NCBI GenBank assembly: GCA_944383905.1
Contig: CALWRI010000010.1
Coordinates: 1 to 64,000 of the forward strand
Direction: 5' to 3'
DNA length: 64,000 nucleotides
From: an uncultured Christensenellaceae bacterium
GTDB taxonomy: Bacteria > Bacillota > Clostridia > Christensenellales > UBA3700
This document shows, piece by piece, positions 36,297-45,607 of this stretch. Position numbers and translations under genes: made by a program. Position 1 is the first letter of the stretch. Each line of letters begins with the position of its first letter. The notes under the pieces were generated by a model. It was not told the DNA's origin and made no database searches. It saw only the letters and a list, made by a program, of their open reading frames with translations.

Positions 36297-37766
36297 TCAA
36301 TCTGTATATACTTTAATACACCACGGCGTCGGGAGATCGGGCAGCCTGTCGAGAGTCAGATGCAGCCCCTTTTCGTCGTGCACGAAGCCGACCTTTGCGT
36401 CGCTGCCGAGCAGCTCGGCTTTGCTCACGGTATAACGTATCCCCTTTTCTCCCGAAAACGCAAGTTTTTTCACCGTGAATTTTCTGCGCGGCTTTTTGCC
36501 CATCGGAAAAACGTAAATCGCGCCCGTTCTGAAAGTAAATCTGAAATCCCCTGCGCCGAAACTCGTCTTTTCGATAAAAGAACCGCTGCGCTTTTTTCTT
36601 CCTTCTCCAAAGCCGTTCTCAAACGGCGACGACCCGTAGATCGCCTCTCCGTTTATTTTCATCCACTCGCCCGTAGTTTTCAGTATCTCCTTTTCCTTGT
36701 CGCATATCGTGCCGTCCGCCTTCGGACCGACGTTGAGCATGAAGCATCCGTTTTTGGAAACGACGTCGACGAGATTGCGCAGTATCTCCCCCGCCGACTT
36801 GTAAAGGTTCGTCGACGAATAACACCAGCTGTTCCTCGCGGTCGAGGTATCGCTCTGCCAGACGTCAGCCCTGATCCCGTCGACCTGTCCTCTCTCGACG
36901 TCGAACGTCGCGCAACCGTTCATCACCGCGCCGACTTTGTAAAACACGGTGACCTCTTTACCGCGCTCCGCTCCCCTGTTGTAATAATAGGCGAGAAACT
37001 TTTTCAGATAAGGTTTGAATTCCGCTTTTTGTATCCACCAGTCGAAATACACGGCGGAAGGGGCAAGCCTGTCCGTCATTTCGCACGCGGAGGCAAGCCA
37101 GTCGCAGAGCCATTCCTCGTCCGCGAATATCTCCTTGTCCGTCTTGCGCGCGTGTCCGCTCGGCGGGCAATACGCGGGTCCGTAAAGGTCGCGGTATTCC
37201 TCTTTCGTCACCACTTCGCTTTGAGGAAAATTAAGTCTCGCGAAATTCATAAACCAGAAATGCTCGGCGCGGTGATTGGAAGCGAGAAATTCGAGTCCGC
37301 GCTTTTCGACGGCGCTTTTGAGCTCCGCCGCGTAATCCCTGCCTTTGAGCGCGTACATATTCCAGCGGTTGAGGGCACTTTCGTACATCTTTATGCCGTC
37401 GTGATGCTCGCATACGGGCATTACGAACTTCGCGCCCGCGTCCGAAAAAATCCGCGCCCATTCTTCCGCGTCGAAGGCGACGGGGTCGAACATATCTATG
37501 AATTGCCTGTACTCGAAATCGCTGCCGTACTTTTTGACGTGATAATAATGCACCGGATCGAGCTTGTCGTACATCCTCCTCGGATACCACTCGTTTCCGA
37601 AAGCGGGAACGGAATACACTCCCCAATGTATGAATATCCCGAAGCGGCCGTGCCTGTACCATTCGGGCGTCTTATGCGCGGAAAGACTTTGCCAATTGTC
37701 CTTGAACGGACCTTTTTCTATGACCTCGTCTATTTTTTGCAGATATTCCGTTATCTTTGCGTCCAT
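36297..37766 (-). CDS. GH29 alpha-L-fucosidase
   Basis: About 489 residues. The opening WYRHGRFGIFIHWGVYSVPA is the GH29 signature, and the Asp in SAVYFDWWIQ is the likely nucleophile. A C-terminal beta-sandwich follows. No signal peptide, so it probably acts on imported fucosylated oligosaccharides, in line with a gut habitat. I use ATG 37766, five nt after GGAGG; a GTG two codons earlier is too close. It follows the flavodoxin gene by 15 nt. Confidence 0.93.
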   Translation of the reverse strand: MDAKITEYLQKIDEVIEKGPFKDNWQSLSAHKTPEWYRHGRFGIFIHWGVYSVPAFGNEWYPRRMYDKLDPVHYYHVKKYGSDFEYRQFIDMFDPVAFDAEEWARIFSDAGAKFVMPVCEHHDGIKMYESALNRWNMYALKGRDYAAELKSAVEKRGLEFLASNHRAEHFWFMNFARLNFPQSEVVTKEEYRDLYGPAYCPPSGHARKTDKEIFADEEWLCDWLASACEMTDRLAPSAVYFDWWIQKAEFKPYLKKFLAYYYNRGAERGKEVTVFYKVGAVMNGCATFDVERGQVDGIRADVWQSDTSTARNSWCYSSTNLYKSAGEILRNLVDVVSKNGCFMLNVGPKADGTICDKEKEILKTTGEWMKINGEAIYGSSPFENGFGEGRKKRSGSFIEKTSFGAGDFRFTFRTGAIYVFPMGKKPRRKFTVKKLAFSGEKGIRYTVSKAELLGSDAKVGFVHDEKGLHLTLDRLPDLPTPWCIKVYTD

Positions 37767-37781
37767 TTCCACCTCCCGACG

Positions 37782-38297
37782 TTACAGAACGCCGTTCTCT
37801 TTCAGCCAGGCGCGCAACCCTCCGTCGCAGTCCGCCGCGTTGCCGCCCTTTACCGAAAGTCCTTCCCCGACGACCGCGTCTTTGCAGCATTTGGCAATGT
37901 CGCTCACGCTGCGCGCGAGCCCGCTGCCCTCGTTGGTACAGAGAGGAAGAATCTTCTTGCCCGAAAAATCTCCCCCCTCAAGGAAGGTGAACACGGGCGC
38001 GGGCATGGTCCCGCACCAATTCGGATATCCGAGTATTATTACGTCATAAGGAGAAACGTCCGTCGTTTCGGCGAGCTTCGGACGCGCGGAGGAGACGAAC
38101 TCATCTCTCGCCTCGTTCACGCAGTCGCGATAGCCGTGCGGATAGGGCTTTTCTCTCCTGATCTCAAAGAGATCGCAACCCGTCATCTCTTCTATTTTCT
38201 TTGCGACGATCGCGGTGTTGCCCACCTCGACGTCAACTATCTTGCCCGAAAAATAGTTTTCGCCGTTGTGAGAAAAATAAGCCGTAAGAACTTTCAT
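37782..38297 (-). CDS. Flavodoxin-family protein
   Basis: About 171 residues. The fold begins MKVLTAYFSHNGENYFSGKI, then VGNTAIVAKKIEEMTGCDLF and VIILGYPNWCGTMPAPVFTF, the FMN-site pattern of flavodoxin_4-type proteins. It is probably a cytoplasmic electron carrier or quinone-type reductase. AAAGGAGG lies 6 nt before the ATG. It is co-transcribed with the fucosidase, though the functional link is unclear. Confidence 0.88.
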   Translation of the reverse strand: MKVLTAYFSHNGENYFSGKIVDVEVGNTAIVAKKIEEMTGCDLFEIRREKPYPHGYRDCVNEARDEFVSSARPKLAETTDVSPYDVIILGYPNWCGTMPAPVFTFLEGGDFSGKKILPLCTNEGSGLARSVSDIAKCCKDAVVGEGLSVKGGNAADCDGGLRAWLKENGVL

Positions 38298-38316
38298 ATA
38301 AACCTCCTTTAACGAA

Positions 38317-38339
38317 ATATGCCGCGAAATGCGGCATAT
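38317..38339 (-). terminator. Weak terminator or attenuator after sigH
   Basis: ATATGCCGC (38317-38325) and GCGGCATAT (38331-38339) form a 9-bp stem; the following minus-strand tail (TTCGTT) is a poor U tract. Confidence 0.5.
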
Positions 38340-38347
38340 AGATCTTT

Positions 38348-38914
38348 TCATTTATTCTTTTTCATCGCAGCGCGAATCTTGCGCTTTATCTTCTGAAGGG
38401 TGTTGTCGACGAACTTTTCGCTCTTTCCCGTCTGCAAAGCTATGTCGCGGTAACTCCTGCCGTCGAGATAAAGCCGCAATACCGTCGTCTCTTCCGAAGT
38501 CAGATTTTCTGCAATGTTTTTCTTGACCTGTATCGAGTTTTCACGCATTATCGCCGCGTCTTCGGCAGACGTAGCGCTCATCGTGTAGTCCACGTCGTAA
38601 ATCGAAACGTAATTGTTGAGCGCCTTGTGTTTGTCCCTGTTCGCCGCCTTTACGACGTCTATTATCCTGTTTTTGACGCAGCTGTACGCAAACGCGGAAA
38701 ACGGCACTCCCGACTCCTCGTCGAAGGCGTCGACCGCCCTGTAAAGCGCTATCATTCCTTCCTGTATCAGATCTTCGTCGCCCGCGCCCACGAGAAAATA
38801 TTGTCTCGCGACGGAGATCACGAGGCTCTTGTACCTCGTAAGAAGCTCCTCGGTCGCCTTTATGCTCCCTTCTCTGCTTTCCTTTATCAGAGCGACGTCG
38901 TCCTGAAGTTTCAC
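38348..38914 (-). CDS. sigH: RNA polymerase sigma factor SigH
   Basis: 188 residues. Region 2 is EELLTRYKSLVISVARQYFL and DLIQEGMIALYRAVDAFDEE; region 4 is LTSEETTVLRLYLDGRSYRD. The position after rlmB matches sigH in Bacillus and clostridia, where it drives early sporulation and stationary-phase genes. I start at GTG 38914, which overlaps the rlmB stop (GTGA) with AGAGG 8 nt upstream. Confidence 0.88.
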   Translation of the reverse strand: MKLQDDVALIKESREGSIKATEELLTRYKSLVISVARQYFLVGAGDEDLIQEGMIALYRAVDAFDEESGVPFSAFAYSCVKNRIIDVVKAANRDKHKALNNYVSIYDVDYTMSATSAEDAAIMRENSIQVKKNIAENLTSEETTVLRLYLDGRSYRDIALQTGKSEKFVDNTLQKIKRKIRAAMKKNK

Positions 38915-39633
38915 TTGCCGTACCTCTGTCTGACCGCTTCGTAACATATTATACCGCAGGCAACCGAAGCGTTGAGAGAATTGACCTTGCCTCTCTGCGG
39001 TATCGCGACCGACTTGTCGCACAGTCTGGAAGTCAGCTCTTTTACGCCGAACCCCTCGCTGCCGATGACTATCGCGGTATCGCCGTCGAAACGGACGTCG
39101 TAAATGCTCTCTCCGTCCATATCCGCGCAGTATACGTTGACGAATTCGTCTTTGAGTTTTCTTATCGCGTCGTTTATATTGCCCACCTTCGCCACGGCGA
39201 CGTGGTTTGCCGCTCCCGCAGAAATCCTGATCACGGTCTCGTTGACGCTCGCGCTTCTCCTCGAAGGTATAACGACGCCGTGCGCGCCCGCGCATTCCGC
39301 CACTCTCAATATGCTGCCGAGATTGTGCGGATCTTCGACTCCGTCGAGAAGAACGATAAAGACCTTTTCTCCTTTTGCTCTCGCTATCCCGAGGAGGTCG
39401 CCGAGCGAGGAGTAGGCAAAATCCGCCGTCTCCGCTATAACGCCCTGATGACGCAATTCTCCCGCGAGCTTGTCGAGCAGCTTTTTGTCGCAGAACTCTA
39501 TCCTCGCGCCCTTTGCGCGCGCTCCCTCGACCAGCTTGTCCAGATCGTGCGCGCCCTTGAGGACGTAAAGTCTGTTTATCTGCGTATCCGAACCGATAAG
39601 CTCTCTTACCGCGTTCTTTCCTATCGAAAGCAT
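38911..39633 (-). CDS. rlmB: 23S rRNA (guanosine-2'-O-)-methyltransferase, TrmH family
   Basis: 240 residues. An N-terminal substrate-binding domain (MLSIGKNAVRELIG) and a SPOUT knot with motifs LDGVEDPHNLGSILRVAECA, IVIGSEGFGVKEL and NSLNASVACGI. It methylates a 23S rRNA guanosine. The ATG overlaps the thyX stop (TAATG), so the genes are coupled. Confidence 0.93.
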   Translation of the reverse strand: MLSIGKNAVRELIGSDTQINRLYVLKGAHDLDKLVEGARAKGARIEFCDKKLLDKLAGELRHQGVIAETADFAYSSLGDLLGIARAKGEKVFIVLLDGVEDPHNLGSILRVAECAGAHGVVIPSRRSASVNETVIRISAGAANHVAVAKVGNINDAIRKLKDEFVNVYCADMDGESIYDVRFDGDTAIVIGSEGFGVKELTSRLCDKSVAIPQRGKVNSLNASVACGIICYEAVRQRYGK

Positions 39634-40364
39634 TATTTGAGATTTCTCCTCTTTTCTCTTACCTCGAGCATCTTGCCGCAGGTCATCTTGCCCTCGGAAC
39701 ACGCTCCTTTCACGCAAGACGGTCCGCAATCCGCAAAAAGCGTGGGAGCGACTTCGCATACGAGCGCGAGCATCTGCCACGCCACGTCCCTGATCTCCCA
39801 CTGCGCCCTGTTGCAACAACGAAGGTTGAAGAAATGCATGAGCTCCCTCGCGTTCATCGTGACCACCATTTTGGTCTCCGCCGCGTTGGGAAGCACGAAA
39901 CGCGCGTCCTCGTTGGACTTCTCGCAGTCGCCTCCGAGAAGTTTCTGCCACTCGTCGTACCAGGTCTGTATCTCGTCCATCTGCGCTTTGAACTTTTGGA
40001 CGTACTCGTCGCCGAGCTGCTCTATCGACTGCGGAATGACGTAGTTGAAAGCGCCCTTTTTGTTGGCGGCGACGTATCTTTGAGACTTGACGCTGAAACT
40101 CGCGATGCGGTGACGCGTGATCTGCGCGAGAAGGCTTCTCGACACGCCCTCTATGCCGAAAGTGAACGACGCGTGCTCTATCGGCGACAAATGTCCCATC
40201 GACACGAGCCTTGCGATGAATTTGGAAACGTCGCTCTCGTCGACGCCTCCTTTGAGGTCCATAATATCCGCGTCGCTGTAACAGAGTTTCGCGGCGAGCG
40301 CGACCACCTGTTCGGGATTGGGAGTATGATTGAGAAGAACTACTTTTGGTCTGACCTGTGGCAT
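39633..40364 (-). CDS. thyX: Flavin-dependent thymidylate synthase
   Basis: 243 residues with the ThyX motif RHRIASFSVKSQRY. It makes dTMP from dUMP using FAD and methylene-tetrahydrofolate. A Cys-rich C-terminal tail (CGPSCVKGACSEGKMTCGKM) is common in clostridial ThyX. It sits between mrnC and rlmB. Confidence 0.95.
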   Translation of the reverse strand: MPQVRPKVVLLNHTPNPEQVVALAAKLCYSDADIMDLKGGVDESDVSKFIARLVSMGHLSPIEHASFTFGIEGVSRSLLAQITRHRIASFSVKSQRYVAANKKGAFNYVIPQSIEQLGDEYVQKFKAQMDEIQTWYDEWQKLLGGDCEKSNEDARFVLPNAAETKMVVTMNARELMHFFNLRCCNRAQWEIRDVAWQMLALVCEVAPTLFADCGPSCVKGACSEGKMTCGKMLEVREKRRNLK

Positions 40365-40381
40365 TTTTATCTCCTTGTGGC

Positions 40382-40402
40382 GCCGCGCGAAACGCGCGCG
40401 GC
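40382..40402 (-). other. GC-rich intercistronic stem-loop between mrnC and thyX
   Basis: GCCGCGCG (40382-40389) and CGCGCGGC (40395-40402) form an 8-bp all-GC stem without a U tract. It may stabilise mRNA ends or adjust expression within the operon. Confidence 0.5.
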
Positions 40403-40403
40403 T

Positions 40404-40850
40404 TTATCTGTCTGTCTTTCTGTCGTCGGAAACCGCTTGCGCGGCGATCTCCGTGAGCTCTTTGAGCCTTTCCGTCTGTCCGCTTATGTACAGATAGCCT
40501 ATGAGCGCCTCGTAGCCGCTCGCCTTTCTGTAATCGACGGAAGTCGCGTTCTTTGCGATATTGTTTGTGTGACTGTTCTTCGCCCTGCGGAACACTCCCT
40601 CTTCTTCGGGAGTCAGGAGCGGCAATATCTTCTCCGCCGCGACCGCCTGCGAATGAGCCTTTACTTCCTGCGAGACCATTTTGTGCAACTCGCCCGCCTT
40701 GCGCCCCGATTCGAGCGCGGCGCGCGTGCGCGCGTAAAGCATCTGTACGCTGTCGCCTATATAGGCAAGCACGAGAGGGTTGAGCTCCCGCGCCTGTTTT
40801 TCGCTTACCGTACGTCCCGCAACGGGTATGTAATCCGGATTATCTGCCAT
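40404..40850 (-). CDS. mrnC: Mini-ribonuclease III
   Basis: 148 residues of the RNase III catalytic domain without a dsRNA-binding domain (NPLVLAYIGDSVQMLYARTR, then NATSVDYRKASGYEALIGYL). It matures 23S rRNA. It overlaps the upstream aldolase gene by 11 nt, tying the sugar genes to this housekeeping block. Confidence 0.93.
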   Translation of the reverse strand: MADNPDYIPVAGRTVSEKQARELNPLVLAYIGDSVQMLYARTRAALESGRKAGELHKMVSQEVKAHSQAVAAEKILPLLTPEEEGVFRRAKNSHTNNIAKNATSVDYRKASGYEALIGYLYISGQTERLKELTEIAAQAVSDDRKTDR

Positions 40851-41496
40851 ACTTGCTGACGAAATAATCGAACAGCAATTCGTCGCTGTATTCGAGCTGT
40901 CCCGTTATCTTGAGCGTGCATTGTCTGATATATTCTTTACAGCTCTTTTCCATCACTCTGATTATCTCGAACGCCTCGTCCATATCCTTGCCTGCGCAGA
41001 ATACGCCGTGGTTTGCCATAAAGCAGGCGTTCCTGCCCTTCATAGCCTCGACGGTGCCTTCCTTGAGCTTTTTCGTGCCGGGCAATCCGTATGCGCCCAC
41101 TCTCGCGGGGCCGCCGACGAGCTTTTGCATCTCGTCGCTCATCACGGGCAGCTCTATGCGCGCGGAAGCGAGCACGGAGCACCATACCGGGTGCGAGTGT
41201 ATCGTCGCGTTGATTTCTGGTCTTGCCGCCATGATCGCCGCGTGTATCTTTCTTTCGCTTGTAGGCTTTTTGCCGTCCGTCCATACCGAAGTATCGCTGA
41301 TCTGAACGACGGGCATATCTTCGGGCTGCAACGCCACATAGTCGAGTCCGGTAGGAGTGACGAGCATATGGTCTTCGTCAAGTCTGACCGCGGTGTTGCC
41401 CCAGGTGCCCTGAACGAGATTTTCTTTGAGCAGATTTACTCCGCTGTCCTTGATGACCTTGCGCAGTCTGATTTCTTCTTCTTTGGTCCAAGCCAT
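40840..41496 (-). CDS. Class II aldolase (fuculose-phosphate aldolase type)
   Basis: 218 residues. The zinc ligands are visible as HSHP (ATIHSHPVWCS) and the later His in ANHGVFCAGK; QGTWGNTAVRL is the substrate loop. It likely cleaves a phosphorylated ketose to dihydroxyacetone phosphate and an aldehyde; the sugar is unknown. It begins one base after a degenerate paralogue, suggesting a hetero-oligomer. Confidence 0.85.
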   Translation of the reverse strand: MAWTKEEEIRLRKVIKDSGVNLLKENLVQGTWGNTAVRLDEDHMLVTPTGLDYVALQPEDMPVVQISDTSVWTDGKKPTSERKIHAAIMAARPEINATIHSHPVWCSVLASARIELPVMSDEMQKLVGGPARVGAYGLPGTKKLKEGTVEAMKGRNACFMANHGVFCAGKDMDEAFEIIRVMEKSCKEYIRQCTLKITGQLEYSDELLFDYFVSKYGR

Positions 41497-41497
41497 C

Positions 41498-42127
41498 TTA
41501 TTCGCCCTCCCTTTTGGAAATGTTTTCCTGATTTACCTTGCTGTATTTCTTTTGGTAAATGATGTTCATGAGCTTTGCTTCTATGCAGTTTATCAACTTG
41601 TTTCCGCCGATTACGCTGCCGCAGACGTAAGCGTGGCTCGCCTTGTCGAGCACGAGCGCACAGGTGTACGCTTCGTCCATCGTTCTGCCCACGGTCAACG
41701 CTCCCCCGTCGGGTACGAGCACCGAGTTTCTCCTCTTGAGCCCGTTGACGAGATCTTCGGTCGTCGCGCTCTTGCAGGTCTTGCAATTGAGTCCGACTAT
41801 CTGCGTCATATCGTCGAGCACCGCGGGGATCGTCGCTTTTGCTCTCGCCACGGCGCATACGAACGGCGCATGGGTATAAAGCACTGCATGGATCTCCGGA
41901 CGCTTCTGGAACATTCTTGCGATGAGCGCGTACTCTCTGTCCTGCGTGTCGAGAGACAGCTCGACGAGATCGTCCCCTTTGAGCCCCTCAAGAGAAGAAT
42001 TTGCTTCGTTTACGCAAAAGCCGTCCTTCGTGCGCATTGCTATGCGGTCGCCTTTGCCGTTCATGCCTTCTGCAACTATCTTCGCCGCATAGTCGGCAAT
42101 CGTTTGTTTAATCCTGTTGTCAATCAT
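41498..42127 (-). CDS. Degenerate class II aldolase-like protein
   Basis: 209 residues with the class II aldolase/adducin outline (EIHAVLYTHAPFVCAVARAK, NSVLVPDGGALTVGRTMDEA). Relative to its neighbour, HSHP is THAP and NHG is PDGG, so at least one zinc-binding His is lost. It is probably a non-catalytic or specificity subunit for the neighbouring aldolase. It overlaps the FGGY kinase stop by 8 nt. Confidence 0.7.
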   Translation of the reverse strand: MIDNRIKQTIADYAAKIVAEGMNGKGDRIAMRTKDGFCVNEANSSLEGLKGDDLVELSLDTQDREYALIARMFQKRPEIHAVLYTHAPFVCAVARAKATIPAVLDDMTQIVGLNCKTCKSATTEDLVNGLKRRNSVLVPDGGALTVGRTMDEAYTCALVLDKASHAYVCGSVIGGNKLINCIEAKLMNIIYQKKYSKVNQENISKREGE

Positions 42128-43661
42128 TGTCGTTTCCTCCGAATCTCAATGCGTTTGCCTTGTAATAAGTCTTTTTGAGGCTCTTGTAAAGTCTCTTGTA
42201 TGTCGCGAACATTTCGTCGTAAATGTGCGCGTTTACGGGATTGGGACGGTAGGTCTTGCTCTCCTTTACAAACATCTTCGCCGCCTCGAAATTCTCGAGC
42301 TCGCCGAGACCTATCAGAGCTATTATCGCCGCGCCCAGAGCGCCCGCGTTGCGCGGATTGTCCACGATCGCGAATTCCGCGCCCGTAATATCGGCGATGA
42401 TCTGCATCCACGCGTTGTCCAGCGCTCCGCCGCCGATTATGCGGAACTGTCTGCAATGGAAGCCGTAATCCTTTTCAAAGTTTTCGAGTATCCACCTGAG
42501 GTTGTAACCTATGCCCTCGTAGACCGCTCTCATGAGATGTTCTCTCGTATGTTCGGGTCCGATATTGAACAACGTCGCACGCGTCGTGGTCGTGCTCACG
42601 GGGCACCTTTCACCGAGCATCCACGGCGTGCAGATCAGATGGTTGCTGCCCGCGGGAATAGTCTCTATCACCTTGTCCATATATGCGTATATCCCGTCGC
42701 CGAGCTCCTTTTGTTCGGTGCGGAAAAACTGCTCGATGAGCCATTGGATATTGCTGCCCGCCGCCTCCGTGATTCCGACGACGAGGTTCATGTTGACGTC
42801 CGCGCTCTGTATCGCCGCGGCGCCGTGCCTGAACGCAGTCTGATCTTTGCTTGCCGCGCCTACCCATGCAGAGGTGCCGAGGTAGATGTGGATGTCGCCG
42901 TCACCGTTCATTCCCGATCCGACGCACGCGCTCTGCGTGTCGTCGCAACCGCCGAACACGGGTATGCCTTCTTCAAGCCCCATCTTCTCCGCCGCTTCTT
43001 TCGTCAGTCCCGCGCCGATCTTGTCGGTGCTCTTGACGAGCGGAGGAAGCTTTGACATATCGAGTCCCGTCAATGCGAGGACGGAAAGCCACGTCTTCTT
43101 TTTGAGGTCGAGACCGTAACTCGAAGCGCCGCTGTACTCTGCGACCATTTCTCCGGTACACTTGAATTTGAGATAGCCGTTGACGTCGAGGAAATATTTG
43201 GTGCTGTTGTAAACGTCGGGACGCTCTTCCTTGAGCCATATCAGTTTTGCGATGACGTCCTTGCCCATGATCGGAGTGCCCGCAAGCAACTTGAAGATGC
43301 GCTTGCCTCCGAATCTGTTCATTATCGAGCGCGCCTGCTTTTCGGCTCTGCCGTCTACCCAGGTGATGTTGTTGTGAAGCACGTTGCCCCATTGGTCTAT
43401 CGGGATAATACCCATCGCCTGCGTGGAAAAGACTATTCCTTTGACGTCGTCGGGATCGATCTTGTGCTCTTCGACCAGCTTTTTGGTCGCGGTGCAGACC
43501 GCGTTCCAATACTCGTCGGGATTCTGCTCGACAAAACCGGGGCTGGGATAATACGTCGGATAAGGCTCCGTCTTTGTGCCGACGATATGCCCTTCGAAAT
43601 CGACGAGAACTGCTTTGTCCGAACTCGTGCCCATGTCGTGCGCGATAATGTATCTTGCCAT
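42120..43661 (-). CDS. FGGY-family carbohydrate kinase
   Basis: About 513 residues. The N-terminal ATPase-core loop is YIIAHDMGTSSDKAVLVDFEG, and the C-terminal FGGY-type loop is IIGGGALDNAWMQIIADITG. It is nearest xylulokinase-like enzymes. It would phosphorylate a ketose or polyol for the adjacent aldolase. ATG 43661 has GAAGGA 5 nt upstream. Substrate unknown. Confidence 0.88.
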   Translation of the reverse strand: MARYIIAHDMGTSSDKAVLVDFEGHIVGTKTEPYPTYYPSPGFVEQNPDEYWNAVCTATKKLVEEHKIDPDDVKGIVFSTQAMGIIPIDQWGNVLHNNITWVDGRAEKQARSIMNRFGGKRIFKLLAGTPIMGKDVIAKLIWLKEERPDVYNSTKYFLDVNGYLKFKCTGEMVAEYSGASSYGLDLKKKTWLSVLALTGLDMSKLPPLVKSTDKIGAGLTKEAAEKMGLEEGIPVFGGCDDTQSACVGSGMNGDGDIHIYLGTSAWVGAASKDQTAFRHGAAAIQSADVNMNLVVGITEAAGSNIQWLIEQFFRTEQKELGDGIYAYMDKVIETIPAGSNHLICTPWMLGERCPVSTTTTRATLFNIGPEHTREHLMRAVYEGIGYNLRWILENFEKDYGFHCRQFRIIGGGALDNAWMQIIADITGAEFAIVDNPRNAGALGAAIIALIGLGELENFEAAKMFVKESKTYRPNPVNAHIYDEMFATYKRLYKSLKKTYYKANALRFGGNDND

Positions 43662-43689
43662 AAATTCCTTCTCTCCTCTTATCTGACTT

Positions 43690-43735
43690 CCAAAATAAAG
43701 AAACGGGTCGCGCACCTTGTCGGTGTGCAACCCGT
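43690..43735 (-). terminator. Terminator or attenuator between aminotransferase and kinase genes
   Basis: ACGGGT-GCGCAC (43703-43715) pairs with GTGTGC-ACCCGT (43723-43735), one bulge per side, followed in minus sense by a U-rich tail. Partial read-through would set the ratio of aminotransferase to downstream enzymes. Confidence 0.7.
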
Positions 43736-43764
43736 CCGCACAGGATATTGAAATCCGTTTCTGC

Positions 43765-45348
43765 TTATTTCTTTGCAGCCGCTTTTGCAGCTTCTTTCTT
43801 CGCGCGGTACTCTGCGACCTGCTCCTCCATCGGAACGGTGCGCTCTTTGACCAGCTTGAATACGTCTTCGAAACGGTTGAGCGCTTCGTCGATGATCTCG
43901 TCCGTATCCGCCATAGAAGTGTACAGACGGCTGCCCGCGAGAGTGACTATGCCGTGAGACATATATGCCGCGCCCATGTGCTCCATAGCTTCCTTTCTGA
44001 CCATGATCATGTCTTTCTTTTTGAGGACCTTGAGCAGGTTGAGAATGTTCATCGACGAGAAGTCGTAGCTCATTGCGCCCGTGCACTCGAGGTGAACGAT
44101 AGAGCCCTGGTTGTACGCGACGTAAGGCAGCTTGTAAGCCTCGATGAGTCTGACGAGACCGTCGGTGAGCCTGTTGCCCGCGAGACCTGCCTTGACGCAG
44201 GCGTCGTTCTTTGCGATCTCCTTGATCGCGACGTAACCTGCCATAGCGGACAGCGGGTTTGCCGCAAGCGTGCCACCGACGTACGCCTTTTTAGCGCCGC
44301 CCGCAACGCCTGCCGCCATAAGGTTGACAAGCTCTCTCTTGCCGCCTACGCCGCCCGCCGCGGGATAACCGCCCGCAACGATCTTGCCGAAGACGGTGAG
44401 GTCGGGTTTGACGTTGAACAGTCCCTGCGCGCCGCCGAGACCTACTCTGAAGCCGGTGACGACTTCGTCGAATATGAACAGACAGCCGTACTTGTCGCAC
44501 AGCGCTCTGACTTTTGCGTTGTAATCGAAATCTACGGGTCTCGTGCCGGATTCGGGTCCTACGGGCTCGACGATCACGGCAGCCGTGCCGCCTCTCATCT
44601 TGTTGAGTTTGAGGTATGCTTCAAGCATCTCGCAGTCGTTGGGTCTTACTTCGTCGACGACGGAGAAGATGTTGTTGGGGATACCGTGAGACTCGAGGAA
44701 CTGTCTGGTGCCCGGAACTTTGAGACCGTAAACCATCTGGTCGGACCAGCCGTGATAAGCGCCGCCGATCTTGATGATCCTCTTTTTCTTGGTCGCGCAT
44801 CTCGCGATACGGATAGCCGCCATGACGGATTCTGTACCGCTGCCCAGCATACGGAATTTTTCGACGTTGGGCATATGCTTGTTTATCTCTTTGGCGATCA
44901 GAAGTTCGGCTTCATGGAAAAGACCTGTGACGGGTCCGCATTCCTTGATAAGTTTGATCGCCTCGTCTCTTACCGCGGGGAAATTGCTGCCCAGAATGGT
45001 CGGACCGCCCGCTTGCAGGAAGTCGATGTACTTGTTGCCGTCAATGTCGGTCAGATACGCGCCTTCCGCTTTGACCATGCACATCGGGAACGGCTTGTTG
45101 AACGCGAGATTGTGCTGCACGCCGCCGGGGATGTACTCTTTCGCTTCTGCGGTGATGGCCTTGGACTTTGCGCACTTTTTGTCGTAATACTCGGATACGA
45201 TTTTGTCGTACTCGTCCTTGGGCACGCTGTAGATGTTGGCGTCGGTAAGCTCTTTGAGGCTTGCGTTGATTTCCTGTGCGTTCGCCCATCTGGTGACGCC
45301 GTAGCCTGCTTCCTGCTTACCTTTGAGTTCTGTATATGTAACCTTCAT
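43765..45348 (-). CDS. Class III PLP aminotransferase, glutamate-1-semialdehyde-aminomutase-like
   Basis: About 527 residues, some 90 longer than typical GSA aminomutase because of an N-terminal extension and a basic coiled C-tail. Core motifs are EYIPGGVQHNLAFNKPFP, LGSGTESVMAAIRIARCAT, IFDEVVTGFRVGLGGAQGLF and the PLP Lys in TVFGKIVAGGYP. No hem genes are near; the kinase and aldolase genes downstream point to amino-sugar or keto-sugar chemistry. ATG 45348 follows AGGAGG by 7 nt. Confidence 0.85.
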   Translation of the reverse strand: MKVTYTELKGKQEAGYGVTRWANAQEINASLKELTDANIYSVPKDEYDKIVSEYYDKKCAKSKAITAEAKEYIPGGVQHNLAFNKPFPMCMVKAEGAYLTDIDGNKYIDFLQAGGPTILGSNFPAVRDEAIKLIKECGPVTGLFHEAELLIAKEINKHMPNVEKFRMLGSGTESVMAAIRIARCATKKKRIIKIGGAYHGWSDQMVYGLKVPGTRQFLESHGIPNNIFSVVDEVRPNDCEMLEAYLKLNKMRGGTAAVIVEPVGPESGTRPVDFDYNAKVRALCDKYGCLFIFDEVVTGFRVGLGGAQGLFNVKPDLTVFGKIVAGGYPAAGGVGGKRELVNLMAAGVAGGAKKAYVGGTLAANPLSAMAGYVAIKEIAKNDACVKAGLAGNRLTDGLVRLIEAYKLPYVAYNQGSIVHLECTGAMSYDFSSMNILNLLKVLKKKDMIMVRKEAMEHMGAAYMSHGIVTLAGSRLYTSMADTDEIIDEALNRFEDVFKLVKERTVPMEEQVAEYRAKKEAAKAAAKK

Positions 45349-45385
45349 TGTAAGACCTCCTGTTTTATACAAAATCATTATATAT

Positions 45386-45414
45386 AGTTTAACACTTTTT
45401 TCTTATATAGTCAA
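45386..45414 (-). promoter_or_regulatory. Promoter of the aminotransferase operon
   Basis: TTGACT (45409-45414), 17 nt, TAAACT (45386-45391). Confidence 0.75.
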
Positions 45415-45550
45415 TCCTTAATTTTCCGAGCAGTTAACCAAATTTTGCAGGCTTTGACCTTTAGTTGTCGCGGTTTTACTATGTGAGGATTACAATACTT
45501 TTTTATGCTTTTTGTCTGAAAACTAAAATATATTAGTTTCGACTATTTTA

Positions 45551-45579
45551 TTGTTATCGCATAATCTCTATGATATAAT
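45551..45579 (+). promoter_or_regulatory. Promoter of the M28 peptidase gene
   Basis: TTGTTA (45551-45556), 17 nt, TATAAT (45574-45579), followed by GGGGAG before the start codon. Confidence 0.8.
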
Positions 45580-45607
45580 AAAGTTAATAAATTCCCGGGG
45601 AGTAAAT

